A stretch of DNA of 6,733 nt from Nitriliruptoraceae bacterium (GCA_007121975.1 SKJO01000143.1:1-6733), one strand, 5' to 3'; shown: positions 1-6,557, numbered from the stretch's first letter. Numbers and translations are program-made. The notes: generated by a model from the sequence alone, not told the origin.

Positions 1-635
1 TCGCCGAGGAAGAAGATCTCGCGGGCGAACTTCTGACCGACCTGCTTGGCGAGGTAGGCGGAGCCGAACCCCCCGTCGAAGGAGGCGACGTCGAGGTCGG
101 TCTGCTTGAACCGCGCATGCTCGCGGCTGGCGATGGTCAGGTCGCACACCACGTGCAGGGAGTGGCCACCGCCCGCCGCCCAGCCCGGCACGACCGCGAT
201 CACGACCTTGGGGCTGGTGCGGATCAGGCGCTGGACCTCGAGGATGTGCAGCCGGCCGGAGCGGGCCGGGTCGATGTGCTCGGCGTCCTCGCCGGTGAGC
301 GCATCGGTGTAGCGGTAGCCGTCGCGGCCCCGGATGCGCTGGTCCCCACCGGAGCAGAACGCCCACCCGCCGTCCCGCGGCGAGGGGCCGTTGCCGGTCA
401 GCAGCACACAGCCCACGTCGGCCGACTGCCGCGCGTGATCGAGCGCCCGGGACAGCTCGTCGACGGTGTGGGGCCGGAAGGCGTTGCGCACCTCGGGCCG
501 GTCGAAGGCGATGCGCACCATGGCGCGATCGGCCCCCGTGTCGGGATCCACCCCGCGGTGGTAGGTGAGGTCGCTGAGGTCCTCGAAGCCGGCGACCGGC
601 CGCCAACTCGCCTCATCGAACAGCTCGGAGACCAC
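1..635 (-). CDS. menB: 1,4-dihydroxy-2-naphthoyl-CoA synthase, 3'-truncated by window edge
   Basis: Converts o-succinylbenzoyl-CoA to 1,4-dihydroxy-2-naphthoyl-CoA by an intramolecular Claisen-type ring closure, in the cytoplasmic menaquinone pathway. Crotonase-fold enzyme. The minus frame from the GTG at 635-633 reads 211 codons and leaves the window open. Family hallmarks seen: WRPVAGFEDL near residue 11, RPEVRNAFRP (46-55), CSGGDQ (94-99), the oxyanion-hole stretch GWAAGGGHSLHVVCDL (151-166) and the active-site stretch QTDLDVASFDGGFGSAYL (178-195), ending AREIFFLG. The family is about 300 residues, so roughly the last 90-100 lie outside. The start is set by GAGGAG (646-641) five bases upstream. 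It is divergent from menE, which makes its substrate. The family assignment is essentially certain; only the exact start is slightly open. Confidence 0.96.
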   Translation of the reverse strand, partial: MVSELFDEASWRPVAGFEDLSDLTYHRGVDPDTGADRAMVRIAFDRPEVRNAFRPHTVDELSRALDHARQSADVGCVLLTGNGPSPRDGGWAFCSGGDQRIRGRDGYRYTDALTGEDAEHIDPARSGRLHILEVQRLIRTSPKVVIAVVPGWAAGGGHSLHVVCDLTIASREHARFKQTDLDVASFDGGFGSAYLAKQVGQKFAREIFFLG

Positions 636-710
636 TGCTGCTCCTCGTCGCGCGCCGCCGGGTTCGAACCCTACGCTAGCCGCAGACGGGTCGACGGCAG
701 GAGCAGGCAG
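636..710. promoter_or_regulatory. menB/menE divergent intergenic region with 12-bp palindrome
   Basis: These 75 bp must hold the 5' signals of both divergent genes. Seen directly: a ribosome site for menB (GAGGAG, minus strand, 646-641) and one for menE (AGGAG, 699-703, seven bases before GTG 711). Midway is a perfect 12-bp palindrome, GGGTTCGAACCC (660-671), followed by TACGCT (672-677), which fits TAnnnT as a plus-strand -10; the same patch read on the minus strand gives TAGCGT (678-673). No convincing -35 is visible for either. The palindrome is placed where one dimeric regulator could affect both genes, but that is inference. Confidence 0.45.
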
Positions 711-1919
711 GTGGCGGGCGTCGGGCTGGTGGCGATCGATCTGCCGGCGGCCTCCCCGCACGGCTGGCCGGCCGCGACCCACCGCGTGCTCGACCGGCTG
801 CGAGCCGTGTGGCTGCAAGGGCAGGCCGCACTGCTGCTGCCCCCCGACCCGGCCGCCGCCGAGCGGCTGGTGGTCGCCCTGCGGCCCACCGCACGATGGT
901 CGGTGGCGGACGCGGAACCGTCCTCGCTCGATCCACGGGCCTGGCCCGCACCGCCGGGCACCGCTCTGGTGGTCGCCACCTCGGGATCGACCGGGCAGCC
1001 CAAGGGCGTGGTGCTGTCCCACGCGGCGCTGGCGGCCTCGACCCGAGCGAGCGTGGCGCGGCTCGGTGCGCGAGCCGGGGAGCGCTTCGCCCTGCTGCTC
1101 CCCCTCGAGCACGTCGCCGGGCTGCAGGTGGTGCTGCGCGCCTGGGTGTGCGGCACCCAGCCGGTGCTGGCGACCACCCCGGGCGCACTCCCCGACGACG
1201 TCGAGCAGGTCTCGCTGGTGCCGACCCAGCTGGCCCGGCTGCTCACCGATCCACGCGCCACCGACACGCTGACCCGCTGCCGGCGGGTGCTGGTCGGCGG
1301 GGCCCGCCTCGACCCGGCGCTGGCCGCACGCGCCCGTGACGCCGGGGTGCCGGTGGTCGGCTCCTACGGGATGAGCGAGACCGGGGGCGGCTGCGTGTAT
1401 GACGGCCGAAGGCTCGAGGACGTCGAGGTGGCACTGCGCGCCGACGGTCGGGTGCGGCTGCGCGGCCCGATGCTGCTGACCGGCTACCGCACGGCGCACG
1501 CCCCGCTGGCGATCCCCACCGACGCCGAGGGGTGGCTGACCACCGGGGACGTGGGCTGCTGGCGGGAGGATGGTCGGCTCGAAGTCGTCGGTCGGGCCGA
1601 CGACGTGATCGTCAGCGGCGGGGAGAACGTGCCCGCCGAGGCGGTCGCCGCGGCGCTGCGTGCGCTGCCGGAGCTGGCCGATGCCGCGGTCGCCGGCCGA
1701 CCCGACCCGGAGTGGGGCGCGGTGGTCACCGCCGTGGTCGTGGCCGCCGACCCGCTGGCGCCACCCGGGCTCGACGAACTGCGTGCGTCGCTGACCCCCG
1801 AGCTGCCACGCCGGTGGCTGCCACGGGCGCTGGTCGTGATCGACGCACTGCCCACCACCACGCTCGGAAAGGTGGATGGTGCCGCTCTGCGCCGCCTGGC
1901 GACCGGCGACGGTGGCTGA
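711..1919 (+). CDS. menE: o-succinylbenzoate-CoA ligase (MenE)
   Basis: Activates o-succinylbenzoate with ATP and CoA to OSB-CoA, the substrate of MenB. It belongs to the ANL adenylate-forming superfamily, acts in the cytoplasm and is 402 residues long, typical of short actinobacterial MenE. Motifs in order: phosphate-binding loop TSGSTGQPKG (90-99); GSYGMSETGGG (217-227), the A5-type motif; GWLTTGD with the ribose-contacting Asp at 280; hinge region GRADDVIVSGGENVP beginning near residue 294; and PTTTLGKVDG with the catalytic lysine at 387 near the C-terminus. The frame is open far upstream, to 117, but that part lies antisense to menB; GTG 711 is chosen because AGGAG (699-703) precedes it by seven bases and the protein then matches family length. 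GTG 729 is a weaker alternative. It is divergent from menB and ends 15 bp before the converging rskA stop. Confidence 0.95.
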   Translation: MAGVGLVAIDLPAASPHGWPAATHRVLDRLRAVWLQGQAALLLPPDPAAAERLVVALRPTARWSVADAEPSSLDPRAWPAPPGTALVVATSGSTGQPKGVVLSHAALAASTRASVARLGARAGERFALLLPLEHVAGLQVVLRAWVCGTQPVLATTPGALPDDVEQVSLVPTQLARLLTDPRATDTLTRCRRVLVGGARLDPALAARARDAGVPVVGSYGMSETGGGCVYDGRRLEDVEVALRADGRVRLRGPMLLTGYRTAHAPLAIPTDAEGWLTTGDVGCWREDGRLEVVGRADDVIVSGGENVPAEAVAAALRALPELADAAVAGRPDPEWGAVVTAVVVAADPLAPPGLDELRASLTPELPRRWLPRALVVIDALPTTTLGKVDGAALRRLATGDGG

Positions 1920-1953
1920 CGCCGTGAGCGAGGGTCAGTCGGTGAGGCTGACC
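1914..1953. terminator. possible weak bidirectional hairpins at the menE/rskA convergence
   Basis: Only 15 bp lie between the converging stop codons. Two mutually exclusive stems can form: CTGAC (1916-1920) with GTCAG (1934-1938), and GGTCAG (1933-1938) with CTGACC (1948-1953, nine-base loop). Both are short and neither is followed by a T-tract, so a classical intrinsic terminator is not shown. They are recorded as the only structure available here; termination could be Rho-dependent or the transcripts could overlap. Confidence 0.22.
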
Positions 1954-2801
1954 AGCATCACCGGTTCGGTGCTCGGCTGCAGCGAGCCCTGCTCGGGCTC
2001 CACCGTGACGCCGAGCGCCTCGACGGTCGACAGGTCGGCCTCGACGTGCTGGGTGACGGTGCCGTCCGGATCGACGTCGAACAGCGCCACGGGGGTGAGC
2101 TGCCCGTCGGTGTGCACCAGCCACAGACTGTAGGCGTGCTCGTGGGGCGCGGGGTCCATGCCCGCGGCCAGGAACACCGCCGCACCCAGCGAGGGCGAGA
2201 CCATCACCCGGGCGCTGGCACCGGACCGGTCGGCACCGGCGTCGCTTGGCTGGGGCGCCTCACCGACCGTGACGATGTCGAGGTCGTGGGCCCCGAGCAG
2301 CGCCGCGACCGACGCCTCCCCCGGCGACGTGTCGGAGATGCCCGGCTCGAGCTCACCCATCCGGACGTTGAGGTTCACGACCATGACCCCGAGCCCGACC
2401 ACCGCGATCGCGATCACCGCGGCGGCGGGCGCGAGCAGCCGCAGCAGCCGTTCGCTGGTCCGCGAGGCGACCGGGACGACAGGCGACGGCGAGGTGGCGG
2501 GCGCGGGCGGGGTCGTCGGCAGCGCCACGGACGTCAGCGGGACGCTCAGCGGCGGCGCCGGTGGGCCGGGCGGCGGCAGCTGACGCGTGGCATCGATCTG
2601 GGCGAGTACCCGGTCCTTGAGATCGGGCGGCGGCAGCTCGCGCAGCAGGCCTCCGAGCCGGGCCGCCGTGGCCTCGAGCTCGCGGACCTCCTGGTCGCAC
2701 GCCGGGCACTCGGCAAGGTGGGCCTCGAACAGCACCCGCTCGTCGTCGTCGAGGGCGTGCAGCGCATACGCGCCGGCCAGGGTGTGGATGTCGGCGGTCA
2801 T
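1935..2801 (-). CDS. rskA: RskA-family anti-sigma factor, zinc-type N-terminal domain
   Basis: Single-pass membrane protein of 288 residues expected to hold the sigma factor encoded just upstream at the membrane and release it by regulated proteolysis. Residues 1-70 form a ZAS-type anti-sigma domain (GAYALHALDDDERVLFEAHL, then HxxxCxxC with H28, C32, C35). A Pro/Ala/Ser-rich linker (about 75-112) leads to one transmembrane helix (about 122-144). The outer domain (about 198-288) has the RskA-type pattern HAYSLWLVHTDGQLTPVALF. The ATG overlaps the sigma-factor stop as ATGA (2798-2801), implying translational coupling, and GGGGGTGG lies just upstream. The gene name is by family and pairing with a SigK-like sigma; the true signal and orthology to mycobacterial RskA are not established. 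The Cys/His motif is noteworthy because, as I recall it, M. tuberculosis RskA has a zinc-free anti-sigma domain. Confidence 0.88.
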   Translation of the reverse strand: MTADIHTLAGAYALHALDDDERVLFEAHLAECPACDQEVRELEATAARLGGLLRELPPPDLKDRVLAQIDATRQLPPPGPPAPPLSVPLTSVALPTTPPAPATSPSPVVPVASRTSERLLRLLAPAAAVIAIAVVGLGVMVVNLNVRMGELEPGISDTSPGEASVAALLGAHDLDIVTVGEAPQPSDAGADRSGASARVMVSPSLGAAVFLAAGMDPAPHEHAYSLWLVHTDGQLTPVALFDVDPDGTVTQHVEADLSTVEALGVTVEPEQGSLQPSTEPVMLVSLTD

Positions 2802-3394
2802 CCTGCCACCCCCAGCGCGTCGCGCATCCGGATCAGTCCGTCGCGCATGCGGGTCTTGATCGTGCCCAGCGGGGCACCGAGCTGCTCGGCGACCTCGCGG
2901 TAGGTGAAGCCCCGGTAGTAGGCGAGCTCGACCGCCTCGCGTTGCAGCGGGGTGAGCACGTCGAGCGCGGCCCGCACCTGCTGGTGCTCGAGGCGCAGCT
3001 CGACGGTCTCGGCGACCTCGTCGTGCTCACGGCGGTGCTCGCGGGCCGCGACCTTGTCGGTGCGGTCGCGGCGGGACTGCTCGGTGCGCACCCGATCCAC
3101 CGCCCGACGGTGCGCCAGCGTCAGGATCCAGGTGGAGGCGCGACCTCGCTCCGGGTCGAACCGGGCGGCCTGCCGCCACAGCTCGACGAACACCTCCTGG
3201 GCGACCTCCTCGGACTGCGACGGGTCACGCAGGGTGCGCCGCACCACGCCGAAGACGGTGGCGGCGAATCGTTCGTACAGCGCCGCGAAAGCCTCGCGGT
3301 CCCCGCGGGCGACCTCGAGGAGCAGTTGCTCGTCGACGGGCACGACGTCCGCACCGCCGTCGACGGCGGTCAACCTGGGCCGGGGAGCGTGCAC
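2798..3394 (-). CDS. sigK: SigK-like ECF RNA polymerase sigma factor
   Basis: Extracytoplasmic-function sigma factor of 198 residues, directing RNA polymerase to a small regulon when freed from its anti-sigma partner. Region 2 covers about residues 33-103: AFAALYERF, then EEVAQEVFVELWRQAARFD, then the region 2.3/2.4 part ASTWILTLAHRRAVDRVR (86-103). Region 4 covers about 138-195: LTPLQREAVELAYYRGFTY, then the DNA-reading helix around LGTIKTRMRDGL (176-187). The stretches WILTLAHRRAVDRVR and ELAYYRGFTY are characteristic of the SigK group. The start is GTG 3394, with GAGAGG (3406-3401) six bases upstream; a later in-frame GTG encoding residue 17 or 18 is less likely. There is no cysteine anywhere in the protein. 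It forms a two-gene unit with rskA; 82 bp separate it from the ccsB stop, so read-through from resB-ccsB is possible. Confidence 0.9.
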   Translation of the reverse strand: MHAPRPRLTAVDGGADVVPVDEQLLLEVARGDREAFAALYERFAATVFGVVRRTLRDPSQSEEVAQEVFVELWRQAARFDPERGRASTWILTLAHRRAVDRVRTEQSRRDRTDKVAAREHRREHDEVAETVELRLEHQQVRAALDVLTPLQREAVELAYYRGFTYREVAEQLGAPLGTIKTRMRDGLIRMRDALGVAG

Positions 3395-3476
3395 GCGCGT
3401 CCTCTCGGAGCGAAGGCGGCCACCGGGCAGTGACAGCCCTACCTCCGGGTTCGGCGCCGTGCCACGTCCGGTTGGC
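3395..3476 (-). promoter_or_regulatory. ccsB-sigK intergenic region, probable sigK promoter
   Basis: These 82 bp separate ccsB from sigK and must contain any promoter private to the sigma operon. The sigK ribosome site GAGAGG is at 3406-3401. A short hairpin, GGGC (3425-3428) with GCCC (3436-3439) around a seven-base loop, is present but has no T-run. On the minus strand, GAACCC followed about 14 bases later by TGTC resembles an ECF-type -35/-10 layout and could allow autoregulation, but the match is loose and I do not assign a start site. Confidence 0.3.
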
Positions 3477-4736
3477 TCACAGCCCGGCGTAGGAGTGCAG
3501 CCCGACGAACACCAGGTTGACCGCGTAGTAGGTGAACATCAGCACCGCGAAGGACAGGATGCCGATCCAGGCCGCACCCCGGCCGCGGGTGCCGCGGGTC
3601 GCCCGGGCGTGCAGGTAGGCCGCGTAGGCGATCCAGGTCAGGAACGAGGCGGTCTCCTTGGGGTCCCAGCCCCAGAACCGTCCCCAGCTCTGCTCGGCCC
3701 ACATCGCCCCGGCGATCACGCCGAAGGTCCAGGCGAAGAACCCCAGGGCGATGGTGCGGTAGGCGAGCCCATCGAGCGTCGCGGCCGCCGGCAGCATCGG
3801 CACGAACCAGCGGGCGATCAGCGCCACGGCGACCATCGCGAGGTTGACGATCAGGAAGCGCTGCACCCCGGTCGCGAACTCCAGGGTGGGCGTGGCCAGG
3901 AACACCCACGACACCGTCGAGGTCCCGAGGAAGGTGCCCAGCGCCAGCCGCCACGGTGACAGCGCCCCGCGCAGCGCACGTCGGTAGGCGGCCTCGTCGT
4001 CGGCGGTCTGGGCGTCGGGGTCGCCGTCAGGCGCGTCCGCCGCGTCGGGCGCGACCCGCTCCCCGACCGCGTCGGTCTCGGCGCTTGCGGCCGCATCGGT
4101 CTCGGTGCCGGCCTCCGCGTCGGACCCGGCGCGCAGATCTCCGATGTAGGCCGCGCCGACCGTCGATCCGACCGTCGTGCGCGAGCGCGCATCGGCGACG
4201 CGCTGCTCGGCGAGGTCACGCATCAGCTGCAGGGAGTTGAACACGAACCCGGCGGTGAAGATCCCCGCCGCGATCACGATCACGGTGACGTGGAAGGTGC
4301 GCCACCAGGTGTCGAGGATCGGCATCAGCGGGCCGGGATCGGAGTAGACCAGCAGCGCCGAGGCGAGCACCAGCGTGCCGGCCATCAGCACGAAGCCGTT
4401 GAGCTCGGGGCGCTTGCGCACGAACTGCAGGTAGCCGAGCCCGACGACCACGCCGACCAGCGCCATCATCGAGGTGAACTCGAACATGTTGCCCAGCGGC
4501 AGCCGGCCCTGGGCCAGCCCACGGGTGACCTCGTGGGCCAGGTGCGCGCCGATGCCCAGGCTCGCCACGACCAGCCCGGCGAGCTCCGCGCGCCGCCCGC
4601 GCGCGGGTCCGTCCTCACGCCGACCGACCTTGGTGGTCAGCGCATACAGATACAGGAACGCCGCGGCGGCGTACAGCAGGAGGGTCACCGGGGAGTACAG
4701 CACCCGGGACAGCTCGGCGAGCGCGGCCTCGTTCAT
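3477..4736 (-). CDS. ccsB: Cytochrome c biogenesis protein CcsB (CcsA/ResC-type, WWD domain)
   Basis: Polytopic membrane protein of 419 residues that, with ResB, exports heme and attaches it to apocytochrome c outside the membrane (System II). The WWD heme-handling signature is WGRFWGWDPKET (351-362). H149 (WWRTFHV) and H414 (GLHSYAG) flank it as likely external heme ligands, and H376 (YLHARAT) is a likely transmembrane ligand; these roles follow from known CcsA-family studies. The N-terminal half has the usual GRLPLGNMFEFTSM (77-90). The C-terminus closely matches actinobacterial CcsA. Residues about 200-250 are an acidic Ala/Asp/Glu-rich insertion predicted to face the cytoplasm. ATG 4736 is chosen because it overlaps the resB stop as ATGA, has GAGGTGG upstream and gives the family N-terminus; the frame stays open much further upstream but there lies inside resB. 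The homologue is called ccsA in some genomes. Confidence 0.95.
   Translation of the reverse strand: MNEAALAELSRVLYSPVTLLLYAAAAFLYLYALTTKVGRREDGPARGRRAELAGLVVASLGIGAHLAHEVTRGLAQGRLPLGNMFEFTSMMALVGVVVGLGYLQFVRKRPELNGFVLMAGTLVLASALLVYSDPGPLMPILDTWWRTFHVTVIVIAAGIFTAGFVFNSLQLMRDLAEQRVADARSRTTVGSTVGAAYIGDLRAGSDAEAGTETDAAASAETDAVGERVAPDAADAPDGDPDAQTADDEAAYRRALRGALSPWRLALGTFLGTSTVSWVFLATPTLEFATGVQRFLIVNLAMVAVALIARWFVPMLPAAATLDGLAYRTIALGFFAWTFGVIAGAMWAEQSWGRFWGWDPKETASFLTWIAYAAYLHARATRGTRGRGAAWIGILSFAVLMFTYYAVNLVFVGLHSYAGL
3987..4139 (-). other. Acidic low-complexity linker within CcsB
   Basis: It encodes residues 200-250 of CcsB. Between about 205 and 249 there are some 15 Asp/Glu, many Ala and a single Arg, with no hydrophobic run. 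Counting helices back from the external WWD loop places this segment on the cytoplasmic side, between the helix ending near 168 and the one starting near 263. It looks like a disordered insertion rather than part of the catalytic core. Confidence 0.7.
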
Positions 4737-6529
4737 CGGGGCACCACCTCGTCGTCGGAAGGGGCGGGGGTTGCAGCTCCCGTCGCGGCGGCCAGGCGGT
4801 CGACCACCCGTCGGTGTTCGTCCTCGAAGGCCTGCGGGCGCTGGAAGGCGCGGCCCGCGACGGTGACCAGGGTACGTGCGTCGCCCTCCGGTCGCGAAGC
4901 CACGACCCACAGCCGGCGCCGGTAGGCGTACAGCGCCGGGTGCAGCCCACCGAGCAGCATGGCGCTGGCCAGCAGCAGCCACGGGATCTGGGGCCGGGCG
5001 CTGACCTGGAAGCCGACCCAGCGGCGCAGCTCCACGAACCGCACCACCACCCCGTCGTCCATCACCACCTCGCCGCCCGGGCGGATCAGCCCCCCGCCGA
5101 CCGACTCCAGCTCGGTGGTGTCGAGCTCGTTGATCGTCTGCTGGGTGCGGCCGATCTGCAGGTCCCCGCGGTACTGGCGGAACAGCAGCAGCGGGTCGTC
5201 GGCCCACGGAACCCCGGTGAACACCGGACCGTCGTCGCTGTCGGGCGCGTAGGGGAAGAAGAACACCTCGAGGCCGACGTCCGGGTCAGCGGACGGGACC
5301 TTGACCGCCGCCCGGAACATCCCGCCATCGGCGGCCTGGGCGGTCAGGAAGTTGGCGTGCTCGAGCTCGCCGTCGACCCACACCTCGACGAACGGCGCAT
5401 AGCCCCAGTCGAGCTGGTGGATCTTGAGCCCATCGACGGTCAGCGGCCGGTTGCCCTCCACCGTGGTCTCGCGCACCTCGCCGTCCGCGGTGGTGACCGT
5501 CACGTCCGACACGAAGGTGGTGGGCTGCCCGGCGCCGGGAGCCAGCGGGTCGCGCACCCAGTCCACCTCGAAGCTGTCGAGGTGCAGCACCCACCCGCGG
5601 TGGTCGTCGTCGGTCCACCACCGGCCCGGCCCGTAGGTCCAGTACGACACCGGGGTGTCGGCGAACGACTCGCCCTCGACCACCGCGCGCTGCCCGTCGA
5701 ACCCGAGCAGTTGACCGAACACGATCGCGGCGAGCAGCACGTAGAAGCTGAGGTGGAACAGCAGACTGCCCCCCTCACGCGACCACAGCCCCTTCTCGGC
5801 GGCGACCTGCGGGGGCGGCCCGGACGACATCGCACGGGACCGGTCGGGGTCGGGGGCCGGTTCGAGGTCGGGGGCCGGTTCGAGGTCGGGGGCCGGGTCG
5901 AGGCCGGGGGCCGGTTCGAGGTCGGGGGCCGGTTCGAGGCCGGGGGCCGGTTCGAGGCCGGGGGCCGGTTCGAGGTCGGGGGCCGGGTCAGGGTCGCGCA
6001 CCCGCCAGCGGGTGTCGGTGAGCAGGCCGCGGGCGGTGGCATGGACCTCGTCGGGTCCGAGGTCGGTGGAGAAGCTGGCGACCACCTGCTGGCGGTCGGC
6101 CGCTCGGGTCAGGGGTGGGCGGCTGTGGCGCACGAGCCGGACCCAGGCGCGGATGCGCGGGATCAGGCAGGCGGTGAGCGAGAGGTACAGCAGCAGGAGT
6201 AGCGCGAGGAACAGCGCCGATCCATAGACGTCGTAGCCGCCGATCGCGTCGATCCCACGGCTGACGAGCACGCCCGGCCCCTCGTCCCCGGACCGCCAGA
6301 CCTCGACGGTGCCCGGCACATTGGGCTCCTGGGGCACCACGGTCGCGATCAGGGTGAGCAGCCCGAGCATCGCCAGCAGGATCAGTGCGGTGCGCATGCG
6401 CACCAGCCACCGCCAGCCCATCACCACCGAGTCGATCACGAAGCCCACCGGACCCGACGGACCCCGCCCGCGACGCGGACGACGCACGTCGGGGTTCATG
6501 CGGGGAGGGGCAGCGGAGTCTTGGCTCAC
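4733..6529 (-). CDS. resB: Cytochrome c biogenesis protein ResB (Ccs1 family)
   Basis: Partner of CcsB in System II cytochrome c maturation; together they bind heme, carry it across the membrane and present it to reduced apocytochrome c. The protein has 598 residues, slightly long for the family because of an insertion. Order: basic N-terminus (about 1-45, ending WLVRMRTALILL); TM1 about 48-65, followed by PQEPN; TM2 about 104-123; a cytoplasmic loop 124-255 containing eight hexapeptide repeats (about 180-228); TM3 about 257-276 with H259 (LLFHLSF), a likely heme-contacting His; a large external domain 277-513 with KIHQLDWGYAP (369-379); TM4 about 515-533; and a cytoplasmic tail. The start is GTG 6529, because no ATG, GTG or TTG occurs in frame between it and the TGA at 6652-6650. 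ATG 6499 (residue 11) is the alternative. Neither has a purine-rich ribosome site. It overlaps ccsB by ATGA. Confidence 0.94.
   Translation of the reverse strand: MSQDSAAPPRMNPDVRRPRRGRGPSGPVGFVIDSVVMGWRWLVRMRTALILLAMLGLLTLIATVVPQEPNVPGTVEVWRSGDEGPGVLVSRGIDAIGGYDVYGSALFLALLLLLYLSLTACLIPRIRAWVRLVRHSRPPLTRAADRQQVVASFSTDLGPDEVHATARGLLTDTRWRVRDPDPAPDLEPAPGLEPAPGLEPAPDLEPAPGLDPAPDLEPAPDLEPAPDPDRSRAMSSGPPPQVAAEKGLWSREGGSLLFHLSFYVLLAAIVFGQLLGFDGQRAVVEGESFADTPVSYWTYGPGRWWTDDDHRGWVLHLDSFEVDWVRDPLAPGAGQPTTFVSDVTVTTADGEVRETTVEGNRPLTVDGLKIHQLDWGYAPFVEVWVDGELEHANFLTAQAADGGMFRAAVKVPSADPDVGLEVFFFPYAPDSDDGPVFTGVPWADDPLLLFRQYRGDLQIGRTQQTINELDTTELESVGGGLIRPGGEVVMDDGVVVRFVELRRWVGFQVSARPQIPWLLLASAMLLGGLHPALYAYRRRLWVVASRPEGDARTLVTVAGRAFQRPQAFEDEHRRVVDRLAAATGAATPAPSDDEVVPR
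5849..5992 (-). repeat. Eight tandem 18-bp repeats inside resB (D/G-L-E-P-A-P)
   Basis: Eight consecutive 18-bp units occur, plus-strand consensus GTCGGGGGCCGGTTCGAG, with only a few substitutions (T/C at unit base 2, T/G at base 13, and a changed end in the last unit). On the coding strand they give a hexapeptide run of the type DLEPAP/GLEPAP. The period is a multiple of three, so gain or loss of units keeps the frame. The array sits in the cytoplasmic loop between TM2 and TM3 of ResB. It is proline-rich and acidic, suggesting a stiff extended spacer. The near-identity of units indicates recent expansion. Confidence 0.95.
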
Positions 6530-6536
6530 GCCGGGG

Positions 6537-6542
6537 AAGGTA
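6537..6542 (-). promoter_or_regulatory. Candidate -10 element for a leaderless resB transcript
   Basis: The minus strand reads TACCTT, which fits the actinobacterial TAnnnT -10, and ends seven bases before the G of the resB GTG start. That is the spacing expected when transcription begins at the start codon. Both possible resB starts are preceded by pyrimidine-rich DNA rather than a ribosome site, which supports a leaderless mRNA. No good -35 hexamer is seen 17 bp upstream; a palindrome lies there instead. Confidence 0.4.
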
Positions 6543-6545
6543 CCG

Positions 6546-6557
6546 GGGTGCGCACCC
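6546..6557. promoter_or_regulatory. Perfect 12-bp palindrome over the predicted resB -35 region
   Basis: GGGTGCGCACCC is a perfect palindrome whose near edge lies three bases upstream of the candidate -10. A dimeric regulator bound there would cover the spacer and -35 region. It overlaps the first three bases of the adjacent 15-bp repeat array, so part of its symmetry may come from the repeat. Operator function is inference. Confidence 0.3.

Noticed and set aside
650..680. TTCGAAC resembling a tRNA T-loop
   Set aside because: The flanking bases do not pair into a T-stem on either strand, and no acceptor or anticodon arm fits because the menB and menE starts are adjacent.
117..710. A long upstream extension of the menE reading frame on the plus strand
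   Set aside because: It runs antisense through menB, whose protein matches its family along this stretch, and adds about 200 residues that MenE does not have. It is a GC-bias shadow; GTG 711 with AGGAG upstream is the real start.
2046..3959. Long plus-strand frames opposite rskA, sigK and ccsB
   Set aside because: Low-complexity Arg/Gly/Ser translations with no motifs, fully antisense to genes with clear family signatures.
4737..5207. An N-terminal extension of the ccsB frame into resB
   Set aside because: The added residues are Arg/Pro/Gly-rich with no similarity to CcsA proteins and overlap the resB coding region. ATG 4736 has a ribosome site and the ATGA overlap.
4814..6202. A 462-codon plus-strand open frame opposite resB
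   Set aside because: It is the antisense of resB, rich in Gly/Val/Glu/Arg, with repeat-derived segments; typical of spurious frames in GC-rich DNA.
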